A stretch of 64,000 bases of DNA, from NCBI RefSeq assembly GCF_049340185.1, contig NZ_JBMPPC010000005.1, positions 310,001 to 374,000 on the forward strand, read 5' to 3'. Positions 26,438 to 36,415 of this stretch are shown piece by piece; the stretch's first letter is position 1, and each line of letters begins with the position of its first letter. Under the pieces are notes generated by a model, which was not told the DNA's origin, searched no databases, and saw only the letters and a program-made list of their open reading frames with translations. The translations under genes were made by a program, and so were the position numbers. The stretch comes from Undibacterium sp049340185. GTDB lineage: Bacteria; Pseudomonadota; Gammaproteobacteria; Burkholderiales; Burkholderiaceae_D.

Positions 26438-27946
26438 ATGCAAAATTCTCTGATAAAAAATGTGGTGATTGTCGGCGGTGGTACTGCCGGTTGGATGACG
26501 GCGGCGGCTCTGGCGACGGTATTGCGTGGGAAGTATTCTATCCGCGTGGTGGAGTCGGATGAAATTGGTATTGTCGGTGTCGGCGAAGCGACCATACCGA
26601 TGATTCAGCGATTCAATCAGGTGCTCGGTATTGATGAGAATGAATTTCTCAGAGAAACGCAGGGCACATTTAAATTAGGCATCGAATTTGTCAACTGGGG
26701 TAAGCTGGGTGACCGCTATATCCATGGATTCGGGACGATAGGTCAGGACCTGTTTACGGTGCGTTTTGATCAGTACTGGCAAAAAATGCGTAGCCTTGGC
26801 AAAGCAAAAGGTCTGGGCGAATACTCAATCACCCGCATGGCGGCACTGGCGAATAAATTCATGCCGGCGCGCCACGATGTTCCTAATTCCCCCCTGAATC
26901 AAATTGCCTACGCATATCATTTCGATGCAAGTCTGTACGCAAAGTTTTTACGCAAATTTTCTGAGGCACGCGGTGTCAAACGTGTCGAAGGTAAGATTGT
27001 CCAGGTAAGCCAGCGTGAAATAGATGGTCATATTGATGCAGTCGTTTTAGAAAACGGTGAGCGTATCGAAGGTGATTTATTCATTGATTGTTCTGGTTTT
27101 CGTGGCTTACTCATCGAACAGACGCTCAAGACTGGTTATGAGGACTGGACGCATTGGCTGCCATGTGATCGCGCTCTGGCGGTGCCTTGTGAATCCGCAC
27201 CGAAGCTGACGCCTTACACACGATCAACTGCACACAAAGCCGGCTGGCAATGGCGGATTCCGCTACAGCACCGCATCGGCAATGGGCATGTGTATTGCAG
27301 CCAATTTACCAGCGATGATGAGGCTGCTGCTACCCTACTGGCGAATCTGGATGGTAAGCCGCTGGCAGAGCCTCGCATGCTGAAATTCAATACAGGTATG
27401 CGTAAGCAGAGCTGGAATCGCAATGTGGTCGCCATCGGTTTGTCCAGCGGGTTTCTGGAGCCGTTGGAGTCAACCAGTATTCATTTGATCCAATCGTCAA
27501 TTTCACGACTCATCGATTTTTTCCCGAATCAGGGATTTAATCCGACCGAGATCAGTGAATACAATCGCCAGAGCCGTTTCGAATACGAGCGCATCCGTGA
27601 TTTCGTGATTCTTCATTACAAACTCAATCAGCGTGACGATGCAAATTTCTGGAAGGCTTGTGCTGAAATGGCGATTCCCGACACGCTCGCGCATAAGATG
27701 GACTTGTTTAAAACCAGTGGACGTCTGCTGCGTATTGATAATGAATTATTTGCAGAAGTGGGCTGGCTACAGGTGCTGGAAGGCCAGAATCTCAAAGCGG
27801 ATAGTTATCATTCACTGGTCGATCTACAGTCTGAGGCCGACATTATTGAGTACATGGAGAGTGTCAGGGAAGTCATCGCCAAATGCGTCGATGTCATGCC
27901 TGATCATGCGGCGTATATAGCCCATCACTGTGCGGCAAAATCTTAA
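26438..27946 (+). CDS. Flavin-dependent halogenase of the tryptophan-halogenase family
   Basis: A 502-residue FAD-dependent protein. It has the nucleotide fold 'VVIVGGGTAGWMTAAALA' at residues 9-26, 'GVGEATIP', a Lys at residue 79 (TFKLG) that aligns with the catalytic Lys of PrnA/RebH, the halogenase WxWxIP signature in 'AGWQWRIPLQHR' near residue 270, and the catalytic-type Glu in 'GFLEPLESTSIH'. All key residues of the family are kept, so it is probably a working enzyme. Such genes recur beside carbohydrate TonB receptors in several proteobacteria; the natural substrate is unknown. It follows the receptor by 87 bp with a terminator between. Confidence 0.9.
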   Translation: MQNSLIKNVVIVGGGTAGWMTAAALATVLRGKYSIRVVESDEIGIVGVGEATIPMIQRFNQVLGIDENEFLRETQGTFKLGIEFVNWGKLGDRYIHGFGTIGQDLFTVRFDQYWQKMRSLGKAKGLGEYSITRMAALANKFMPARHDVPNSPLNQIAYAYHFDASLYAKFLRKFSEARGVKRVEGKIVQVSQREIDGHIDAVVLENGERIEGDLFIDCSGFRGLLIEQTLKTGYEDWTHWLPCDRALAVPCESAPKLTPYTRSTAHKAGWQWRIPLQHRIGNGHVYCSQFTSDDEAAATLLANLDGKPLAEPRMLKFNTGMRKQSWNRNVVAIGLSSGFLEPLESTSIHLIQSSISRLIDFFPNQGFNPTEISEYNRQSRFEYERIRDFVILHYKLNQRDDANFWKACAEMAIPDTLAHKMDLFKTSGRLLRIDNELFAEVGWLQVLEGQNLKADSYHSLVDLQSEADIIEYMESVREVIAKCVDVMPDHAAYIAHHCAAKS

Positions 27947-28053
27947 TATGTAGTACATCGCTCGGGTTTGCTCTAAGTGATTTGCGCTGAATGATTGGCG
28001 TTAATTAATGAAGGCTTGCCTGTGAAGTTAATTTTCTGATTGCTGGAACACAT

Positions 28054-29265
28054 ATGCCGATTGCCATGAGTACGACAGAAATTTTTCTGATCGCGATGTT
28101 CGTTATTTTTACCGTGCCTTATCTGATCTGGCGTGTGGGCAGGACGGACTATTTTGCGCCTCTGGTTGTGGTGCAGATTATTACCGGTATTTTGCTGGGG
28201 CCTGGTATTCTCGGGGCAGCATTTCCCGCCTATTACCAGTTTGTCTTCAATCCTCAGGTGATACAGTCTTTGAATGGTATTGCCTGGTGGGCAGTCATGA
28301 TTTTTGTGATGATTGCCGGGATTGAACTTGATCTAAAAAAGGCCTGGGAGCATCGTCGCGAGAGCGGTATTACGGCGAGCCTGGCACTGGGTATGCCGCT
28401 GTTGTTTGGCTGCGTGGCCGCAGTGGGTATGCTGACTGTGGACGGATGGGTGGGGAGTAAGGCGTTGACCTGGCAATTTATCCTGGGAATAGGCATGGCA
28501 TGCGCCGTGACCGCTTTGCCTATCCTTATTTTGCTGATGGAAAAACTAGATGTGCTGCGGCAACCGATAGGTCAGCGCATCCTGCGCTATGCCAGTATCG
28601 ACGATATTGCGATCTGGGGCGTACTTGCCATCATTTTGCTCGACTGGACGCGCGTCGGAAGGCAGTTGGCTTTCTTGTTGATCTTTGCTGTCACGACCTA
28701 TGGCTTTCGCAAGCTGATGGTGTGGCTTCAAGAACGCGATCGCTGGTATGTGGGTCTGATCTGGCTGGCTGCCTGTAGTTTTGCGGCAGATTGGGCTGGC
28801 CTGCATTTTATGGTCGGTGCTTTCCTGGCGGGCGCGGTGATGGATGCGCATTGGTTTAATCAGGAAAAAATGGATTTAATGCGCCATCACGTACTACTGG
28901 CAATCATGCCGGTATTCTTTTTAAGTACAGGGTTGAAAACGAATTGGGCGCTCGGCGGGACGACTGTTTTTATTGCCGCAGCTGCGTTGCTGGTGGCATC
29001 TGTGACCGGCAAATTGGTCGGGATCCAGGTCGCTGGGAAAATCCTTAAATGGGAAAAAGGAGAGGCCTCGATTATCGGATGGTTGTTGCAAACCAAGGCG
29101 CTAATCATGATTATTTTCGTCAATATCCTCCTCGATAAAAATATCATCACCAACGAAACCTTCACGGCCTTATTGCTGATGGCAATCGCCAGTACGATGC
29201 TGACGGTGCCCATGGTGTATCCGAAATTGCAGCGACTCAAGACGATTATTTTTAAATCGAACTAG
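28054..29265 (+). CDS. Cation:proton antiporter (CPA2/KefB-like)
   Basis: A 403-residue inner-membrane protein with 11-13 hydrophobic spans, of the Na+/H+ exchanger (CPA2) family. Typical stretches are 'GPGILGAAFPAYY', 'MIAGIELDLKKAWEHRRESG', 'ACAVTALPILILLMEKLDV' and 'FMVGAFLAGAVMD'. There is no C-terminal RCK/TrkA domain, so it is a membrane-only form. It exchanges a monovalent cation for protons (exact ion unknown). It sits between the halogenase and the sugar transporter, on the same strand, 107 bp after the halogenase. Two close ATGs (28054, 28069) are possible starts. Confidence 0.88.
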   Translation: MPIAMSTTEIFLIAMFVIFTVPYLIWRVGRTDYFAPLVVVQIITGILLGPGILGAAFPAYYQFVFNPQVIQSLNGIAWWAVMIFVMIAGIELDLKKAWEHRRESGITASLALGMPLLFGCVAAVGMLTVDGWVGSKALTWQFILGIGMACAVTALPILILLMEKLDVLRQPIGQRILRYASIDDIAIWGVLAIILLDWTRVGRQLAFLLIFAVTTYGFRKLMVWLQERDRWYVGLIWLAACSFAADWAGLHFMVGAFLAGAVMDAHWFNQEKMDLMRHHVLLAIMPVFFLSTGLKTNWALGGTTVFIAAAALLVASVTGKLVGIQVAGKILKWEKGEASIIGWLLQTKALIMIIFVNILLDKNIITNETFTALLLMAIASTMLTVPMVYPKLQRLKTIIFKSN

Positions 29266-29298
29266 GCGTATATATATTTTTCATCACCAAAATTATTT

Positions 29299-29313
29299 GG
29301 TAGTAATGCTACA
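29299..29313. promoter_or_regulatory. HexR-like site 1 upstream of the MFS transporter
   Basis: GGTAGT-AAT-GCTACA matches TGTAGT-N3-ACTACA at 10 of 12 defined positions. It lies about 230 bp before the transporter start. Confidence 0.5.
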
Positions 29314-29399
29314 TAAATAGCTTTATTTAATGAATATTTCATTCAATTTAAAGAATAAAATCATTCGTTTTACTGAATTTTACTCGGAAGATTTAATTT

Positions 29400-29414
29400 T
29401 GTAGTTTTGGTACA
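29400..29414. promoter_or_regulatory. HexR-like site 2 upstream of the MFS transporter
   Basis: TGTAGT-TTT-GGTACA has a perfect left half and two mismatches in the right half. It lies 101 bp from site 1 and about 125 bp before the transporter start. A small inverted repeat CACTAT-AAAA-ATAGTG follows at 29433-29448. Confidence 0.5.
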
Positions 29415-29536
29415 GATTGCTATGGTAATATGCACTATAAAAATAGTGTGACAGGCGAGCATTCGGTTAAGGGTAGTTCGCCCGGATAAATTGATCGCTT
29501 ATATAAAACATTAAAAAAAGATTGGGGACTGGCAGT

Positions 29537-30859
29537 ATGCATACATCGACAAACAAGCCGCAGCTTTCGTTCTGGCAGCTCTGGAACATGAGTTTTGGTT
29601 TTTTCGGTATTCAATTTGGTTTCGCACTACAAAATACCAATACCAGCCGGATTTTTTCCACCTTGGGTGCGAATACCGATGACCTCGCATTGTTCTGGCT
29701 GGCGCCGCCGATTACGGGCTTGCTGGTACAACCCATCATCGGCTATCTGAGTGATAACACCTGGCATGCCTTCTGGGGGCGGCGTCGCCCATTCTTCTTC
29801 ATCGGCGCCTTGCTCGCATCGATTGCGATGTTCCTGATGCCTAATTCCAGCATGTTGTGGATGGCAGTTGCCGTACTGTGGATGATGGATTCTGCAATCA
29901 ATATCTCGATGGAGCCTTTCCGTGCTTTTGTCGGCGATAAGCTGAACCCTTCTCAGCAGACTGCAGGGTTTGCGATGCAGACTTTCTTTATTGGTTGCGG
30001 TGGTGTAATTGCCTCCTTACTACCGACTATTTTCACGGATTATCTCGGTGTCAGTAATGTGCCGGTCAATGGCGCAATCCCCGATACAGTTAGATATGCC
30101 TTCTATTTCGGTGGCGCCGTATTCGCACTGGCAGTCATGTGGACTGTATTTACCAGCAAAGAAATCCCACCGGCGGATCTCGAAAAATTCCGTCAGGAGC
30201 GTAAAGATAATCAGGGTATTGGTAAAGCATTGACGGAGATTCTGGGCGGCTTTACTAAAATGCCGAAGACCATGGTGCAATTGGCTCTGGTGCAGTTTTT
30301 TACCTGGGTTGCCTTGTTTGCGATGTGGGTCTACACCACGCCATCAATTACCGATACGGTATTTCATACCTCCGACGCGCAATCTGCCGCGTATCAGGAG
30401 GGAGGTAACTGGGTCGGTATTATGTTTGCCGTCTATGGCGGTATCTCTGCGCTAGCCGCGTTCATATTGCCAGTGCTGGCAGCCAAGACCAGCCGTAAGT
30501 TTGTACATATGCTGTGCCTGATCATTGGCGGCGTCAGTCTGATCAGCATCTTTGCAATCACCTCCAAGCAAATGCTGTTGCTGCCTATGGTGGGTGTTGG
30601 TATTGCATGGGCTAGTGTGCTGACCATGCCGTATGCAATTCTGGCGGGAGCCTTGCCGGCAAATCGGATGGGTTACTTCATGGGCTTATTCAATTTTTTC
30701 GTTGTTATTCCTCAGATCGTGGCAGGTGTCGTACTTGGCGCTATGCTGAAACATTGGTTTAACGATCAATCGGTCAAGGTGTTAATGCTCGGTGGTGCCT
30801 GCATGATTCTGGCGGGCCTGTTGACGATGCTTGTAAAAGACGATGCCGCTACAAAATAA
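29537..30859 (+). CDS. MFS sugar transporter, probable maltose carrier
   Basis: Starting at the ATG at 29537 (MHTSTNKPQLSFWQLWNMSFG) gives 440 residues; a TTG 15 bp upstream is less likely. It is a 12-helix carrier of the GPH/SLC45-like sugar group, with 'FGFALQNTNTSRIFSTLGA', 'LVQPIIGYLSDNTWHAFWGRRRPFFFIGALLA' (loop 2-3 motif) and a central cytoplasmic loop near residue 220. Homologues in TonB-based maltose loci move maltose across the inner membrane. A HexR-type site pair lies upstream and the amylase gene follows 93 bp downstream on the same strand. Confidence 0.9.
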   Translation: MHTSTNKPQLSFWQLWNMSFGFFGIQFGFALQNTNTSRIFSTLGANTDDLALFWLAPPITGLLVQPIIGYLSDNTWHAFWGRRRPFFFIGALLASIAMFLMPNSSMLWMAVAVLWMMDSAINISMEPFRAFVGDKLNPSQQTAGFAMQTFFIGCGGVIASLLPTIFTDYLGVSNVPVNGAIPDTVRYAFYFGGAVFALAVMWTVFTSKEIPPADLEKFRQERKDNQGIGKALTEILGGFTKMPKTMVQLALVQFFTWVALFAMWVYTTPSITDTVFHTSDAQSAAYQEGGNWVGIMFAVYGGISALAAFILPVLAAKTSRKFVHMLCLIIGGVSLISIFAITSKQMLLLPMVGVGIAWASVLTMPYAILAGALPANRMGYFMGLFNFFVVIPQIVAGVVLGAMLKHWFNDQSVKVLMLGGACMILAGLLTMLVKDDAATK

Positions 30860-30951
30860 AATGGCCGCTCTGTCCAGATAGCCAATTCGCTTATCTGGAT
30901 ATGAGCGCCGCATTAACCTTATCTACTTTCGATTTGATTGGAATTCTGCGC

Positions 30952-32649
30952 ATGAAATTTTTTGCGATTCCATTTACTCTTGTTTGCTTTTTTGCGAGTT
31001 TTTCGACATCAGCTATCGCCAGCGATCAGGCGGCAAAGCTGCTTGCCACTCATGCTACTGATGCTCCGTTTCTGTGGCAAAACGCGACAGTTTATTTTCT
31101 GATGATAGACCGTTTTTATAACGGGGATACCGCGAACGATCTTGCGTATGACCGCCGTGCCGATGCTGCGCCATTGCGGGGATTTATGGGGGGCGATCTC
31201 GCAGGCATTACTGCGAAAATTAAGGCAGGTTATTTTAAAGATCTCGGTGTTGATGTGATCTGGCTGACACCGCCTGTTGAACAGATTCATGGTTCAACGG
31301 ATGAGGGGACAGGCAAATCCTATGGTTTTCACGGTTATTGGGCGCGGGACTGGACCCGTGTTGACGCGAACCTGGGAAGCGATAGTGACATGCGTGAATT
31401 TGTTGATACTGCCCATGCGCACGGTATTCGTGTTTTGCTGGATGTGGTGATGAACCATACCGGACCTGTAACCACGAGTGATCCGGTCTGGCCGGATACC
31501 TGGGTTCGTACCGGACCGCCATGTACCTATAAGGATGTTGCCAGTACGGTCGATTGCACCCTAGTCAAAAATCTTCCCGATGTTTTGACTGGTAGTAATC
31601 AGGTTGTGGCGTTACCGCCAGCATTGACAGAAAAATGGAAGTCAGAGGGGCGCTACGAGCGCGAAGTCAAAGAGCTTGATGAGTTCTTCACGCGTACAGG
31701 CTGGCCGCGTGCGCCGCGCTATTACCTGATGAAATGGCATGCAGACTGGGTCAAGAAATTTGGTGTAGATGGATTCAGAGCTGATACGGCTAAACACGTG
31801 GAACCTGCTGTCTGGAAAGAATTAAAGCAAGTCGCCAGCGCTGCATACGAGGATTGGAAGCACCGATATCCAGATAAAAAACTGAGTGACGATCCGTTCT
31901 TCATGACGGCGGAGGTGTACGGCTACAGTATCGCAGAAGGTTTGTATTACACAATGGATGGCGGTAGTCGCGTTAATTTTTATAACAACGGCTTTGATAG
32001 CCTGATTAACTTCGGCTTCAAGTCTGATGCGAACCAGTCATATGAAGCTTTATTCAGCGATTATTCCGCAAAAATAAACGGCCCTTTAAAAAACTATTCC
32101 GTGCTGAACTACATCAGCTCGCATGATGATGGCGAACCTTTTGATCGCTTGCGTCAACGACCGTTTGAAGCTGCTACCAAATTATTACTAAGTCCGGGTA
32201 CTGCGCAAATTTATTATGGTGATGAAACAGCCCGCGCCTTAGTTGTCGACGGTGCTGAAGGTGACGCAAACTTGCGCTCACCGATGAACTGGAGTGAGTT
32301 GAGTTCACATGCCGTACGTAACGGAGTTAGTCTTTCAGACATACGCACACATTGGAGCAAGCTTGGTCTGTTCCGTCACGCACATCCCGCGGTGGGTGCA
32401 GGTGTCCATCAAAAAATAGCGGAGCAGCCATATACCTTCAGACGTATCTATGAGTCGAGCGGAATCAATGACAGGGTCGTTATCGCACTTGATATACCGG
32501 TAGGAAAGACGGTTGCGATTAGTGTGGCAGGTGTTTTCGCTGATGGACAGAAAGTCAAAGACTACTATTCCGGAACGAGTGCCACGGTCGCTAACGGTAA
32601 GGCTTTGTTTCCTGCTAAGGCGCCCGTGATTTTAATCGCTGTCGAATAG
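30952..32649 (+). CDS. Periplasmic alpha-amylase family enzyme (GH13)
   Basis: Starting at the ATG at 30952 (MKFFAIPFTLVCFFASFSTS) gives 565 residues with a clean signal peptide ending near 'SAIAS'; a GGAA site lies upstream, and an ATG at 30901 would only add residues before it. GH13 regions are intact: 'DVVMNH' (~164), 'GFRADTAKH' (~272, nucleophile Asp), 'AEVYG' (~319, acid/base Glu) and 'SSHDD' (~388). The 'YGFHGYWARDWTRVDANLGS' stretch recalls periplasmic MalS-like amylases. It hydrolyses internal alpha-1,4 bonds of maltodextrins (inferred). Followed by the GH31 gene after 19 bp, so co-transcribed. Confidence 0.9.
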   Translation: MKFFAIPFTLVCFFASFSTSAIASDQAAKLLATHATDAPFLWQNATVYFLMIDRFYNGDTANDLAYDRRADAAPLRGFMGGDLAGITAKIKAGYFKDLGVDVIWLTPPVEQIHGSTDEGTGKSYGFHGYWARDWTRVDANLGSDSDMREFVDTAHAHGIRVLLDVVMNHTGPVTTSDPVWPDTWVRTGPPCTYKDVASTVDCTLVKNLPDVLTGSNQVVALPPALTEKWKSEGRYEREVKELDEFFTRTGWPRAPRYYLMKWHADWVKKFGVDGFRADTAKHVEPAVWKELKQVASAAYEDWKHRYPDKKLSDDPFFMTAEVYGYSIAEGLYYTMDGGSRVNFYNNGFDSLINFGFKSDANQSYEALFSDYSAKINGPLKNYSVLNYISSHDDGEPFDRLRQRPFEAATKLLLSPGTAQIYYGDETARALVVDGAEGDANLRSPMNWSELSSHAVRNGVSLSDIRTHWSKLGLFRHAHPAVGAGVHQKIAEQPYTFRRIYESSGINDRVVIALDIPVGKTVAISVAGVFADGQKVKDYYSGTSATVANGKALFPAKAPVILIAVE

Positions 32650-32668
32650 ATGAACGTAGCTTATTCCT

Positions 32669-35140
32669 ATGAATGTATTTTGCCAAAAAAATAAATCAAG
32701 CCAGACGACTATGCTCTCCACAATGAAAAAAAATCAGATAATCCAGCACGTCCAGCGTGCTGTAATCAGCATATTTCCGCTTATGCTGGCAAGCAATGTA
32801 CTGGCGCAAAATATAAGTCGGACGATAGAAAGTATTACAGATAAAACGAGCTATCTTGAGATCAAAACCAATGATGGTCGCTATTTCATCAAGCCATATT
32901 CTGACAAAATTATCGAGACCAGTTTTATTCCAGATGGTGAGAACTTTGATCCGGCGTCACATGCTGTCGTCATGGTGCCATCGGAGATAAAACACAAGCT
33001 GACGATCATGCCCGGCAAGCTTGAATATCGTGTTGCCGAGATGTATGTCAGTATCAGCAAGTCACCTTTTCAGATCAGTTATTTTTATAAAGGAAAGCAG
33101 CTACTTTCCGAGAAAAATGGTTATGTAAAAAAAGAAGGCACAGAGGTTCTGGACTTTAATCTTGATGCCAGCGAAGCGCTATACGGCGCCGGTGCGCGCG
33201 CTTTGGGAATGAATCGTCGTGGTCATCGCCTGCCTCTGTACAACAAGGCACACTACGGTTATGAAGAGCGGTCTGAGCAAATGAACTTTGCCATTCCCTT
33301 AGTATTCTCTTCAAAGATGTACGGTCTACATTTCGATAATGCGCCGATTGGCTACTTGGATCTGGATAGTAAAAAAGAAAATGTATTAGCGTACGAAACG
33401 ATCAGTGGTCGTAAAACGTATCAGGTCATCGCTGGTGATAGTTGGAAAGAAATCGTCGGCAATTATACAAATCTAACGGGTAAACAGCCTTTGCCGCCAC
33501 GCTGGGCCTTCGGGAATTTTGCAAGCCGCTTTGGCTATCATTCAGAAGCAGAGGCTCGTTCTGTTCTTGATCGATTTGAGGCGGAACAGATTCCGGTTGA
33601 TGCGATTATTTTTGATTTGTACTGGTTCGGTAAGGATATCAAAGGAACTCTGGGAAATCTGGAGTTTGATAAAGACAATTTCCCTGATCCGAAAAAAATG
33701 ATATCGGACTTCGCAGGTAAAGGCGTTAAAACGATATTGATTACTGAGCCGTTTATCTTGACGACATCTGGTAAATGGAGCGAGGCGGTACAAAAAAATA
33801 TTCTCGCTACCGATAAAAACGGCAAACCATTCACCTATGATTTTTATTTCGGCAATACTGGTCTGATCGATATTTTTAATCCTCTGGCACAAGACTGGCT
33901 ATGGAATATTTATAAAAATTTAAAAAGTGAAGGCGTTGCCGGTTGGTGGGGTGATCTGGGGGAGCCTGAGGTACATCCTTCAGGCTTGCAGCATAAGACC
34001 GGATCTGCCGATCAGATGCACAACATCTATGGTCATCAATGGGCCAAACTTATTGCCGATGGATATAAAAAAGAATTTCCCGGGCAAAGACCTTTTATCC
34101 TGATGCGATCCGGTTATTCTGGCTCCCAGCATTACGGCATGATTCCATGGTCAGGCGATGTGAACAGGACTTGGGGCGGACTTCGCTCGCAGCCTGAAAT
34201 TGCATTGCAAATGGGTATGCAGGGGATGGCGTATATGCACTCTGATCTTGGCGGTTTTGCGGGAGCGAACCTTGATGATGAGTTATATACCCGCTGGCTG
34301 CAATACGGCGTATTTCAACCAGTGTTCCGTCCGCATGCTCAGGAGGAAGTTGCTTCGGAGCCGGTCTTGCGTGAGCAAAAAACGAAGGAATTAGCAAAAG
34401 CAGCGATTCAGTTGCGCTATCAGTTACTGCCGTATAACTACACACTGGCATTTGATAACAACCAGCTTGGCGTGCCGTTCATGCGCCCCTTGTTCTATGC
34501 GGAACCAGAAAATCAGGCGCTGTTTAATGTGGCCGATACCTATTTTTGGGGAAACGACTTTTTAGTCCATCCCATCATGAAGGCGGGAGAAAAAGAAGCG
34601 AGTATTTATTTCCCTGCAAAGAGCAACTGGTTTGATTTTTATACGGATCAACAATTCAAAGGCGGTACTACGCAATTCTTGCCGGTAGTTAATTCGCATA
34701 TTCCAGTGTTTGTCAGGGCGGGTGCCTTTATTCCTATGATCAATGTGATTCAAAATACGACAGCGTATTCCACTAAATCATTCAATTTACATTACTACCA
34801 TGATGCATCCGTAACGAAGGGTAGTGGAAAATTGTATGAGGACGATGGTGAAACGTCTTCCGCATATGAAAAGGGACGTTACGAATTATTGGAATTTTCC
34901 AGTACATTTTCTGCGCAGCAGTTGAACTTGTATCTGGCTAACCGACTCGGACGTCATGTTGACTCTATCGACAGAAAAGTGACTATCTTTGTACACAATG
35001 TATCGTCCAAACCGAGCGCAGTAAAATTGAATCAGCGTGCTATTCCGTTTGTATGGGATGCGCAAAAAAAGCAATTGAATATCATGGTCGACTGGCGTGC
35101 AAATATCGCGCAGACAGTCGCTGTGCAGTTCGCACATTAG
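32669..35140 (+). CDS. Exported GH31 alpha-glucosidase
   Basis: An 823-residue family-31 glycoside hydrolase. The GH31 nucleophile region is 'GWWGDLGEPE' (~residue 424) and the acid/base region 'MIPWSGDVNRTWGGL' (~493). An N-terminal galactose-mutarotase-like sandwich (~60-270) and C-terminal sheet domains are present. A signal peptide runs up to 'MLASNVLAQ'; the true start may be the ATG at 32723 (MKKNQIIQHV) rather than 32669. It removes terminal alpha-linked glucose from maltodextrins or isomalto-oligomers in the periplasm (linkage not determinable). It follows the amylase gene by 19 bp. Confidence 0.9.
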   Translation: MNVFCQKNKSSQTTMLSTMKKNQIIQHVQRAVISIFPLMLASNVLAQNISRTIESITDKTSYLEIKTNDGRYFIKPYSDKIIETSFIPDGENFDPASHAVVMVPSEIKHKLTIMPGKLEYRVAEMYVSISKSPFQISYFYKGKQLLSEKNGYVKKEGTEVLDFNLDASEALYGAGARALGMNRRGHRLPLYNKAHYGYEERSEQMNFAIPLVFSSKMYGLHFDNAPIGYLDLDSKKENVLAYETISGRKTYQVIAGDSWKEIVGNYTNLTGKQPLPPRWAFGNFASRFGYHSEAEARSVLDRFEAEQIPVDAIIFDLYWFGKDIKGTLGNLEFDKDNFPDPKKMISDFAGKGVKTILITEPFILTTSGKWSEAVQKNILATDKNGKPFTYDFYFGNTGLIDIFNPLAQDWLWNIYKNLKSEGVAGWWGDLGEPEVHPSGLQHKTGSADQMHNIYGHQWAKLIADGYKKEFPGQRPFILMRSGYSGSQHYGMIPWSGDVNRTWGGLRSQPEIALQMGMQGMAYMHSDLGGFAGANLDDELYTRWLQYGVFQPVFRPHAQEEVASEPVLREQKTKELAKAAIQLRYQLLPYNYTLAFDNNQLGVPFMRPLFYAEPENQALFNVADTYFWGNDFLVHPIMKAGEKEASIYFPAKSNWFDFYTDQQFKGGTTQFLPVVNSHIPVFVRAGAFIPMINVIQNTTAYSTKSFNLHYYHDASVTKGSGKLYEDDGETSSAYEKGRYELLEFSSTFSAQQLNLYLANRLGRHVDSIDRKVTIFVHNVSSKPSAVKLNQRAIPFVWDAQKKQLNIMVDWRANIAQTVAVQFAH

Positions 35141-35267
35141 ATGTGTACACAATCACGGAAAGCGCGGACGATCAGCTGAAAAGTGCTGACTAAATTAAAT
35201 TCCATAGCGGGCAAGTAGCAGATAAAGCTCGCTAGTCAATTAGAATGCGAAGTAACGGCGTGATAAA

Positions 35268-36287
35268 TTGAAAACAGCAATGAATCTTAAGAACCTGGCA
35301 CGAAATCTGGGTATTTCCGAGACCACGGTAAGCCGTGCATTAAACGGCTATCCTGAGGTCAGTGAAAAGACGCGACAGCGTGTCATGGCGGCGGCCAATG
35401 CGGCGGGTTACCGGCCCAATCCTATGGCGCGTAGTCTGGCAGTAGGGCGGACGAATGTCGTCGGTATTATTCATCCTCTGTCACCTAATGATCTTGCTGA
35501 TCCTATGTTCATGGAGATCGTCGGCGGTATGTCGGCTACTCTGGAAGAACGTCAGATGGATTTGATCATTGCGCCGGTATCGCCTGCCAATGAGCTACGT
35601 GCCTATCAGCACATGGTGCAGGAACGACGTGTTGACGGTCTGATTGTCGGTCGTACCCGTTTGAATGATGCACGTGTTGCCTATCTGACCGGACAGGGTT
35701 TGCCTTTTATCGCCCACGGACGTACTCAGGTCAACGAGCCGCATGCCTGGTTTGATTACGACAACGAGGAGGGAATGCGTATCGCGGTCAGGCATCTGCT
35801 TGCCCACGGCCATCAACGCATTGCGCTAATCAACGCTCCTCTGGAGATGAACTTTGCAAGGCAGCGTTATAACAGTTTTGTCACCGCCATGAGCGATGCA
35901 GGGTTGCAAGCCGATCCGCGCTACCTGATTGATAACACCATCGACCGGCGCAGTGGTTATCAGGCAATGCAGCAACTCCTGAACGGGTCAACCATGCCGA
36001 GCGCCGTGATTGTCGATAACCATATGTCAGGCGTAGGCGCAATGCGGGCCCTGCTTGACGCCAGAATAGAGATTTCTTCAGCAATCTCCATCATTGTCTG
36101 GGGCAAAATGGAAGATTCACTAGCCGGTTACAACGTCACGACAATTGATCAGCCTCATCCTGATCAGGCTGGCAGCCGCATGATAGAGATGCTTCTCGCT
36201 TTACTTGACGGTACGCCACCATCCGAACTTCAGGTGTTATGGCAACCTGTATTACTGGCGGGTGAGACGGTTGGCGTTTGTAAATAA
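35268..36287 (+). CDS. LacI family transcriptional regulator, probable starch-locus regulator
   Basis: A 339-residue regulator. The N-terminal helix-turn-helix is 'NLARNLGISETTVSRALNGY' followed by the hinge segment 'RPNPMARSLAVGRTNVVGII', then a periplasmic-binding-protein-like sugar domain to the end. The frame starts with TTG at 35268; an ATG at 35280 (MNLKNLARNLG) is an equally good choice. Its likely sites are the twin CCAAAGCGCTTTGG operators just downstream (36416-36460) and the matching pair before the TonB receptor. It is encoded between the exported glucosidase and the cytoplasmic glucosidase. Confidence 0.92.
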   Translation: MKTAMNLKNLARNLGISETTVSRALNGYPEVSEKTRQRVMAAANAAGYRPNPMARSLAVGRTNVVGIIHPLSPNDLADPMFMEIVGGMSATLEERQMDLIIAPVSPANELRAYQHMVQERRVDGLIVGRTRLNDARVAYLTGQGLPFIAHGRTQVNEPHAWFDYDNEEGMRIAVRHLLAHGHQRIALINAPLEMNFARQRYNSFVTAMSDAGLQADPRYLIDNTIDRRSGYQAMQQLLNGSTMPSAVIVDNHMSGVGAMRALLDARIEISSAISIIVWGKMEDSLAGYNVTTIDQPHPDQAGSRMIEMLLALLDGTPPSELQVLWQPVLLAGETVGVCK

Positions 36288-36415
36288 TCCCCGCATAATT
36301 TTTTGCATGCTTCTTGCACGGCTTCCAGCTATCTGCCGGCTGAACTTTCCCAGCGTCAGCCCTGTGCGTAACCATGCATAGTATTTCTGTGAATTCATGT
36401 AAATATGCAAGTAAT

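Noticed and set aside
27946..27960. ATGTAGTACAT palindrome after the halogenase as a HexR site
   Set aside because: The half-sites are fused without the 3-bp spacer, so it does not match the 15-bp pattern.
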